DNA from: an uncultured Saprospiraceae bacterium
Lineage (GTDB): Bacteria; Bacteroidota; Bacteroidia; Chitinophagales; Saprospiraceae
Direction of reading: 5' to 3'
NCBI GenBank assembly: GCA_937921525.1
Contig: CAKZUM010000725.1
Span: forward strand, 1-11,342
Length of the DNA stretch: 11,342 bases
The notes beneath the pieces were generated by a model that was given only the letters and a program-made list of their open reading frames with translations, was not told where the DNA came from and made no database searches. Both the position numbers and the translations under genes were made by a program. Of the stretch, positions 6,737 through 11,342 are shown one piece after another (position 1 is the first letter of the stretch; each line of letters starts with the position of its first letter).

Positions 6737-6770
6737 AATCCGTACGTGCGGTTTTCCCGCATACGGCTTT
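6737..6770 (-). ncRNA. Group II intron domain V
   Basis: The 34-base hairpin on the minus strand contains the catalytic triad region AAAGCCGTAT, the GCGG-GAAA-ACCGC apical stem and tetraloop, and the closing strand ACGTACGGATT. It lies 24 bases after the maturase stop, as expected. In the usual pairing the triad G faces A rather than the common U, a possible sign of divergence or reduced activity. Confidence 0.85.
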
Positions 6771-6794
6771 CCTGCAATCGTTCATCTAGAGCCT

Positions 6795-8177
6795 TCAGGA
6801 TTTCGCCTTCGCATAAAAGTTCGTCGGATCAATTAGTCCGAAATCAGCGACTAACTTCTCAAATGCTTGTTGACCATACAAGCGACTTTTGCGTTGACTC
6901 TTTCGGTTATAATATCTATTCAACCGTTCTCGTAGATAATACCGTAATTTACTTTTGGATACTTTCGTATAGCTTAGTCCTTTTACGTCATAATAGTTCA
7001 GCCAGCCCCGTAGAATGTCATTTAATTCTCCCGTCACTTCACATGGACTATAATGTCCGATCTTCTTTAGTTTCTCCTTCACTTTGGTTCTAACTTTCTG
7101 TTCTGACTTCTTGCTTGGTTGTATGTTCCAGTACTGCTTACATTTTGGCTCATACAAGCATTTGTCATAACTAATCCTAAAACCTAGAAAGTCAAAGCTA
7201 CTCTCTTGGGCTTTCACTATTTTGCTCTTTTCCGTATTCAGACTCAGTTCCATTCTCCCTAGCAATTCTTCCAGTTTCTTTGTTACTTGTTCACTTATTT
7301 GCTCGCCCATCAATACAAAATCGTCTGCATAACGGATGATTCGTATCCCTGATCGACTGAATATACTGGTCGGATGGTTCACTATTCGGTCTAGCAGATT
7401 CAAATATATATTGGATAACAACGGGGATATTACACCCCCTTGTGGTGTCCCTTTTTTATTCTTTCTGCCTCCCTTATCTTGTCCATCTTCTCGTACTGGA
7501 CTGCGCAACCATTTCTTTATTAAGTCTAGTATACGCTTGTCACTTATACGTTCCTTTAAAGCTATTAGCAATTTATCGTGTGGTATCGTATCAAAGTAAT
7601 TACTTAAGTCCGCATCATACACTTTTGTCTTGCCTGACTTTAGCTCTTCTTTTATGGTTGCTATCGCTCCATGCGCTGATCGTTTGGGGCGGAAACCATG
7701 CGAAGTTTCTTGGAAGTCTGCCTCAAATAGTGGTTCTATTATTAACTTACACGCCATCTGCGCTACCCTATCTCGTATAGTTGGTATGCCCAATGGTCGA
7801 GTACCTCCGTTTGCCTTCGGTATTTCTACTCGTTTGACTGGCTGTGGTTTATAAGTTTGTTTGCGTAAATCTTCTTGTAGGTCTGTCAGAAAATCCGCTA
7901 CCCCTTCTTCCTTTATTTGGGATATACTCTTTCCATCTACTCCTGCTGCTCCTCCATTTTCCTTCACTCGACTCCAAGATTCTTCCAATACATAACTCAG
8001 AAACACTTTGTCATACAGTATATAAAATTTATACCCTTTTTCTCCCTTCGCTTTTAGATATAGCTTCCGTTGTAAGTCCTGTACTCTTTCCTTACTACTC
8101 ATATCTCGACGCTTTTTCTTCTTGCTGCCTGAGTTCGTAGCTTTTGTAGCATCCTGCTGATTACTTTGTTCTTTCAT
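6795..8177 (-). CDS. ltrA: Group II intron reverse transcriptase/maturase (LtrA-type, no HNH domain)
   Basis: The 460-residue intron-encoded protein splices and mobilises its host RNA. It has a basic N terminus (GSKKKKRR near 17-25). Reverse-transcriptase blocks follow: GGTRPLGIPTIRDRVAQ (about 124-140), SHGFRPKRSAHGAI (159-172), YDADLSNYFD with the first catalytic Asp (187-196), GTPQGGVISPLLSNIYLN (243-260) and YADD (283-286). The maturase (thumb/X) region runs from about 350 to 430 and includes ILRGWLNYY. The protein ends shortly after this with no HNH endonuclease, as in En-less intron lineages, which often use nicked or single-stranded targets. The ATG at 8177 is used; a TTG one codon upstream is rejected. 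The frame is intact with all catalytic Asp residues, so the protein could be active. Confidence 0.93.
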   Translation of the reverse strand: MKEQSNQQDATKATNSGSKKKKRRDMSSKERVQDLQRKLYLKAKGEKGYKFYILYDKVFLSYVLEESWSRVKENGGAAGVDGKSISQIKEEGVADFLTDLQEDLRKQTYKPQPVKRVEIPKANGGTRPLGIPTIRDRVAQMACKLIIEPLFEADFQETSHGFRPKRSAHGAIATIKEELKSGKTKVYDADLSNYFDTIPHDKLLIALKERISDKRILDLIKKWLRSPVREDGQDKGGRKNKKGTPQGGVISPLLSNIYLNLLDRIVNHPTSIFSRSGIRIIRYADDFVLMGEQISEQVTKKLEELLGRMELSLNTEKSKIVKAQESSFDFLGFRISYDKCLYEPKCKQYWNIQPSKKSEQKVRTKVKEKLKKIGHYSPCEVTGELNDILRGWLNYYDVKGLSYTKVSKSKLRYYLRERLNRYYNRKSQRKSRLYGQQAFEKLVADFGLIDPTNFYAKAKS

Positions 8178-8650
8178 CAATTCGCTAGTCAGTTTTACAA
8201 CTATTTAATAAGTCTATTAAAAAAAAACGCCTATTACAGCAATGCCCCTTCCCTACTCCAAGTTTTACCTTTCTTGGGATTAGCAGTACTATGAGCATCT
8301 CCGACTCCCTCGCCTCTAACTAGTCTCGTTAGTTCGTTAGGGGATCCCAAGTTCATGCGATACCTTCTCTTTACACGCAACCACATACTACCCCGAGTAT
8401 CCTGTATAATTCGCTTTGTCGTTTATCCTTATACAGTGGCAGGTTTCTACATATCCGACAGCTTGACCGATACTACATTCGCTTAACGAGGCTTAACTGT
8501 GGCAGCTTATAAAGACGCTTACCTCTGAACTCGAATGGGTTCGTTTCCTTCCCCATCCTCAAAGGTGCTTTAGCCTGAACGACAAATTTGGCTACAAGGC
8601 TCTTTCATCCTTTAGGTATTTAAGTTTATAATAAATATATTTACACGCAC
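8178..8650 (-). ncRNA. Group II intron 5' region (domains I-III)
   Basis: This 473-base non-coding stretch precedes the maturase ORF on the minus strand. It begins with GTGCG and contains GC-containing stretches such as GGGAAGGAAACGAACCC and a GTCGGAGATGCTCATAGTAC segment, both of the type seen upstream of bacterial intron ORFs. No protein-coding frame is credible here. I assign it to the intron RNA by position and did not resolve the individual domains. Confidence 0.6.
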
Positions 8651-8682
8651 GCTTCTTGGCGTACCGGATAATACGGATTTTT

Positions 8683-8739
8683 GTAGGTCGTGAGGGATGT
8701 TGACAGTTATCACACTATTATATCACGCTCTCGACCTAC
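8683..8739. repeat. 12-bp inverted repeat upstream of the intron 5' end
   Basis: GTAGGTCGTGAG (8683-8694) is complementary to CTCTCGACCTAC (8728-8739) except for one T-T mismatch, around a 33-base loop. It lies about 33 bases from the predicted 5' splice site. It may be part of the original insertion locus or a separate intergenic repeat. Confidence 0.55.
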
Positions 8740-8756
8740 TGAACACGTCCAATTTT

Positions 8757-8784
8757 AAACCTCAAATTCCAAACCTCAAATTCC
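8757..8784 (+). repeat. Two tandem 14-base repeats
   Basis: AAACCTCAAATTCC occurs twice in direct succession (8757-8770, 8771-8784), followed by the first four bases of a third copy. It is not coding. Confidence 0.85.
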
Positions 8785-8814
8785 AAACAGCAAGCTCGAA
8801 GTCAGTCACTCACA

Positions 8815-8909
8815 GTCCCAACGGGACGACATCCTGTAACCCATGACGAAGTCGTGGGTATGCACCCATGACGAAGTCGTAGGTACACACCCCATGACGA
8901 AGTCGTGGG
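8815..8909. repeat. Run of four small hairpins, three sharing a GACGAAGTC core
   Basis: First comes GTCCC-AAC-GGGAC (8815-8827). Three copies of an 19-base hairpin follow at 8840-8858, 8865-8883 and 8891-8909, with CCCATGAC-GAA-GTCGTGGG as the type and periods of 25 and 26 bases. Copy 2 has GTCGTAGG, which breaks one pair. The T-G pair in each stem is tolerated in plus-strand RNA but becomes C-A in minus-strand RNA. They look like dispersed intergenic palindromes. The spacers are too short and the palindromes too dominant for CRISPR. Confidence 0.8.
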
Positions 8910-8920
8910 CACACCTCATA

Positions 8921-8950
8921 TGTTAACAAAACCAAATTCTTGTTAACAAG
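8921..8950. promoter_or_regulatory. Paired TGTTAACAA dyads, candidate operator
   Basis: TGTTAACAA occurs at 8921-8929 and 8941-8949, exactly 20 bases apart, or about two DNA turns. The second copy extends to a perfect 12-base palindrome, CTTGTTAACAAG (8939-8950). They lie about 80-110 bases upstream of the 587-residue protein gene, where a regulator could bind. The cognate factor is unknown. Confidence 0.4.
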
Positions 8951-9028
8951 CAGTAAAAATTCTAACTACTTAAGCAAAAAAAACTTATATTTAGAGAAGA
9001 AAGACGAGCGCAATACCCGATACAATAA

Positions 9029-10792
9029 ATGAATAGATACCCAAACCCATATAAAAAGACTAAAGAAGTACCATCTTGGTTCCTTAATTGGCTCAAGGTG
9101 CTGCTTATTCTAGTGTTTATAGGTCAATTTATCTATCATATTCCAGAAGGGTACGTTCAAACTGCCTTCCAACCTAAGCCACCTACCATAGAGACAATCG
9201 AATACAATCAATTGCAGCCAGAATATAGCCAGCTAGGATTAGAGTATCACCAATTTCAATTAGGTACTTTATTTCCTATAGTAGGAGATCATCTGTATTG
9301 GGGAGGACAGCTACTCCCTTTTCAACTGCCTGATGCAAAAGAATTAGATAAAAATTATTTTGAAATCTCCAATTGGAAAATGAATCAATTAGGAGATACC
9401 AATAAAGACATTACTTATAAAGGACAGCAATTGGAATTGAAAAAGATCAATGCCATCTTTTTGAAGGAGGGACTCTCCCCTATTATATGTGAAGAACGTG
9501 CCGATTCTGCTAGTTGCTTTTCTACTGTTTTATCAGAAATAGGTGATGACTATGAAGTATGGCTCTCTCTAGAAACAGAACAACGACAGTTTTTCTCAAA
9601 AATCAAAGTAGGCAATAGCGGCACTGCTGCGGAAACTGCTACCAAAGAAGTAAGAAGTTTTTGGAAACAATTAATTAAAAAAGAGAAGTTCAAAGACATT
9701 GATAAGCTAGCCGTTGAAAAACCAATTTTTCATTTCAATAATTATTTGTTCCAATGGGGAGACTGGCAACGGCATATGAATAAGCATAAAGGGGAGTCAA
9801 GAATTAAAATGGATATTGCTACTTTTAAAAGACTATTAAAAAATAGCTATCCGAAATTATATACAAAAGGGGAGTTCGTGCCTTTTTATTTTCAAGTAGG
9901 TTTTTGGGATAGAAAACGTTGGGATTTAACTTGTCGTTTATATATAGACTCGGAAGAAGGCTCTATCTTAGATGACTTCTACTGCTTAGAAGCAATATTA
10001 AAAGATGCAAAGGTGGGAGATCATGTTTCAGTATTTCTTTACCATGACCAAGATTTTTTAGATAAAATAGCTCCCGATAATTTGACAGGTGTTCCCTCTT
10101 TTATTTTGAATGGTCGGAGAATTAATCTTTCTCTACCGCTTGAATTAATAGACGCACCTATTGATCCAACTCATGCACCATTAAATTTAAAGACTTCTCA
10201 ATTCACTTTCCAATTGAGTGATATAGCAGGAGAGGAAGCGATGGTCAGAATGGATACTACCCATGCGAAAAACCAAACCCTACTACAACATTACCAATCA
10301 AGCGGCACTACCAAAATTGTGCATATTCCTAAATTTAAAACTATCAGACGCTTGATAGGCAAACATGATAATTTTCTGAAAGCTACCGATATTGACCACA
10401 CTTATACTTTAGTTGATAAGGTGTATGCGGTACATACTTTTCCTGAGTTTTATGACTTTGATGTATTCCCACCCCTCATTCAATCCAGAGGATTGAGTGC
10501 TGTTTTGGATCGGACGACTTATCCAATAAAAGACTATGCCCACTACAGAGATCCCTTTCAAATTATGATTGGTTCTGAAAAGGTAAAGCTGCTTCAAACG
10601 AACATAACCATTATCCCTAAAGAAGGGCCAATCACTCGTTATATTACAGATAATCCTGATCGCTTTGACATCAATAATCGACTGGATGATTTGCCTCCTG
10701 AGTCTAGTGTTTATTTTGATCAAATTTTATTTGAACGTTCTAATGGAGAGCAGTTGGCTTTTCCTTTGGCAGTAGCTATTCATTTAAAATAA
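9029..10792 (+). CDS. Membrane-anchored protein of unknown function with repeated beta-rich modules
   Basis: I do not recognise this 587-residue protein as a named family. One hydrophobic helix (about 17-37, LNWLKVLLILVFIGQFIYHI) near the N terminus should anchor it, after a short basic cytoplasmic end, with the rest outside the membrane. No catalytic motif is visible. Related segments recur: QLELKKINAIFLKEG (134-148) resembles VKLLQTNITIIPKEG (519-533), each followed 20-30 residues later by a pattern like DDYEVWLSLE or SSVYFDQILFE. A third, weaker copy may lie near 295-340. The C terminus (about 509-587) resembles the final beta domain of GldM-like and some M56-associated Bacteroidota proteins; this is an impression without alignment. 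A role as an envelope sensor or scaffold is possible. The ATG is preceded by an A-rich leader. It is separated from the M56 gene by the intron, and any partnership is speculative. Confidence 0.6.
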   Translation: MNRYPNPYKKTKEVPSWFLNWLKVLLILVFIGQFIYHIPEGYVQTAFQPKPPTIETIEYNQLQPEYSQLGLEYHQFQLGTLFPIVGDHLYWGGQLLPFQLPDAKELDKNYFEISNWKMNQLGDTNKDITYKGQQLELKKINAIFLKEGLSPIICEERADSASCFSTVLSEIGDDYEVWLSLETEQRQFFSKIKVGNSGTAAETATKEVRSFWKQLIKKEKFKDIDKLAVEKPIFHFNNYLFQWGDWQRHMNKHKGESRIKMDIATFKRLLKNSYPKLYTKGEFVPFYFQVGFWDRKRWDLTCRLYIDSEEGSILDDFYCLEAILKDAKVGDHVSVFLYHDQDFLDKIAPDNLTGVPSFILNGRRINLSLPLELIDAPIDPTHAPLNLKTSQFTFQLSDIAGEEAMVRMDTTHAKNQTLLQHYQSSGTTKIVHIPKFKTIRRLIGKHDNFLKATDIDHTYTLVDKVYAVHTFPEFYDFDVFPPLIQSRGLSAVLDRTTYPIKDYAHYRDPFQIMIGSEKVKLLQTNITIIPKEGPITRYITDNPDRFDINNRLDDLPPESSVYFDQILFERSNGEQLAFPLAVAIHLK

Positions 10793-11132
10793 AATGCACT
10801 TACAACTGATTGCAGAATACATTTTAAACAACTTCTATAAAATCTATTGATAATATCTTCCACTAGACATTTTCTTCTTGTATAAATTACAATAAAAACT
10901 TACTTTTGTGACAGTGCAGTCTTTCTGTCTAATAAAATCTTTCCTTAAACTGTACAACAGATTATTCCATTCCTACTGTACGCTCCTCAAACAACAAAAA
11001 GTAAAGTCGTTTAAACTGTCAAATCCCCAAGACTTTCTTCTTTGAAAACAAGAGTATATCCATATCCATATTTACTCCATTAAGATACCAGAAAAATAAT
11101 CTATCCATTCAGATTTGCTATTTTCCTGTATA

Positions 11133-11150
11133 GATTGTCAGTTGACAATC
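11133..11150. repeat. 8-bp inverted repeat
   Basis: GATTGTCA-GT-TGACAATC is a perfect dyad with a 2-base centre. Its size suits an operator, but it is about 340 bases downstream of the nearest gene, so its role is unclear. Confidence 0.5.
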
Positions 11151-11163
11151 GGCAATAGACTCT

Positions 11164-11184
11164 AAAAGTGTTGGACTTTTTTTT
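11164..11184 (+). terminator. Weak terminator-like hairpin with T tract
   Basis: AAAAGT (11164-11169) pairs with ACTTTT (11175-11180) around GTTGG, and four further T residues follow. The stem has only one GC pair and lies about 370 bases beyond the upstream gene's stop, so it is a weak candidate. Confidence 0.3.
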
Positions 11185-11238
11185 GAAGGGTTCAATGTCT
11201 TAGGAATGATGAATTAATAAATTGCGTTTTTGTGCGCT

Positions 11239-11324
11239 GTTATTTTTTCTTTCTACAAGGCGAAAAACGTAGGGATAGCCTAGCTATCACGAGGCTTTTC
11301 AACGCAGTAGAAAGGAAAAATAAC
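11239..11324. repeat. Large inverted repeat with inner hairpin
   Basis: The outer 18-base arms (11239-11256 and 11307-11324) pair fully apart from one T-G position, ending in GTTATT/AATAAC and CTTTCTAC/GTAGAAAG. Inside lies a perfect hairpin GATAGC-CTA-GCTATC (11274-11288), flanked by partly complementary GCGAAAAACG and CTTTTCAACGC segments. The roughly 86-base element has no ORF. It may be a dispersed non-coding repeat (MITE- or REP-like) or a terminator for a gene beyond the window. Confidence 0.7.
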
Positions 11325-11342
11325 AAGCAGAAGAATGTAAGT

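Larger units (their letters stand above)
6634..8650 (-). mobile_element. Group II intron with maturase ORF (about 2.0 kb)
   Basis: On the minus strand the predicted 5' end is GTGCG (8650-8646), matching the GUGYG consensus. About 470 bases of structured RNA follow before the ORF; domain V is at 6770-6737 and domain VI after it. In domain VI, AACAGGGTA pairs with TACCCTGTT. A bulged A (complement of 6640) lies seven bases from the 3' end, and the intron ends in ...CTCTAC at 6634. These are standard splice-site features, so the ends are fairly well supported, although EBS/IBS pairings were not found convincingly. The ORF lies in domain IV. The element sits between genes and opposite to both neighbours, so it interrupts nothing obvious. 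The AGC-type domain V triad argues against subgroup IIC, which usually has CGC. Confidence 0.8.
8651..9028. other. Hairpin-rich intergenic segment, predicted 5' exon of the intron
   Basis: These 378 bases carry no gene. They hold an inverted repeat at 8683-8739, a tandem 14-base repeat, a run of small hairpins at 8815-8909 and two GTTAAC-centred dyads. Apart from these it looks like an assembly of short dispersed repeats upstream of the 587-residue protein gene. Confidence 0.6.
10793..11342. other. Non-coding tail with inverted repeats
   Basis: No credible gene occurs in these 550 bases. A 16-codon ATG frame starting at 10794 has no supporting signal. The region is AT-rich up to about 11130, then carries three inverted repeats described separately. 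No tRNA or other RNA gene was recognised. Confidence 0.6.

Noticed and set aside
6746..8140. Several plus-strand ORFs of 74-115 codons
   Set aside because: They lie opposite the intact reverse transcriptase or the intron RNA and show no domain features.
6634..8650. Subgroup IIC intron targeting a terminator
   Set aside because: The domain V triad is AGC rather than the CGC usual in IIC, and no terminator hairpin with a T tract directly precedes the 5' splice site.
8840..8909. Possible CRISPR array
   Set aside because: The repeats are hairpins of 19 bases with only 6-7 bases between them and no cas genes nearby.
10794..10844. 16-codon ATG frame after the 587-residue protein gene
   Set aside because: It is too short, with no initiation signal or recognisable sequence.

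Overview
The window reads as chromosome of a low-GC member of the Bacteroidota. Promoter-like TAnnTTTG boxes occur upstream of several genes, Shine-Dalgarno sequences are absent or weak, and the proteins resemble families typical of that phylum. The abundant intergenic palindromes and the M56 sensor architecture suggest a Saprospiria-type lineage, but that placement is inference.

Left part (1-3615): a two-gene operon encodes a Tat-exported molybdenum sulfite dehydrogenase (SorA-like) and a membrane-anchored monohaem cytochrome c (SorB-like). It probably oxidises sulfite in the periplasm and passes electrons to the respiratory chain. Two related near-perfect palindromes flank the operon; the second lies between convergent genes and suits a bidirectional terminator. 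On the minus strand is an alpha/beta hydrolase of the haloalkane dehalogenase type. A DUF1330-type small protein is divergent from it, and their shared intergenic region holds two further dyads.

Middle (3647-6500): a BlaI/MecI-type repressor gene is followed after 44 bases by an M56 (BlaR1-like) membrane metallopeptidase. The repressor promoter (TTTG-N20-TACATTTG) is overlaid by nested dyads, including a TACA-TT-TGTA core like known BlaI/MecI operators. This suggests an autoregulated, proteolytically relieved signalling switch. The sensor half has no penicillin-binding domain. It carries a proline-rich linker and seven FGE-type heptads instead, so the signal is unknown.

Right part (6501-11342): a group II intron of about 2.0 kb lies on the minus strand, with a reverse transcriptase/maturase ORF lacking an HNH endonuclease. 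Its 5' GTGCG, domain V and domain VI with a bulged branch-point A can be placed, giving predicted ends at 8650 and 6634. The flanking DNA is rich in small hairpins. An unrecognised 587-residue membrane-anchored protein follows, with repeated beta-rich modules and a GldM-like C-terminal look. The last 550 bases hold no convincing gene but contain three inverted repeats, the largest spanning 11239-11324.
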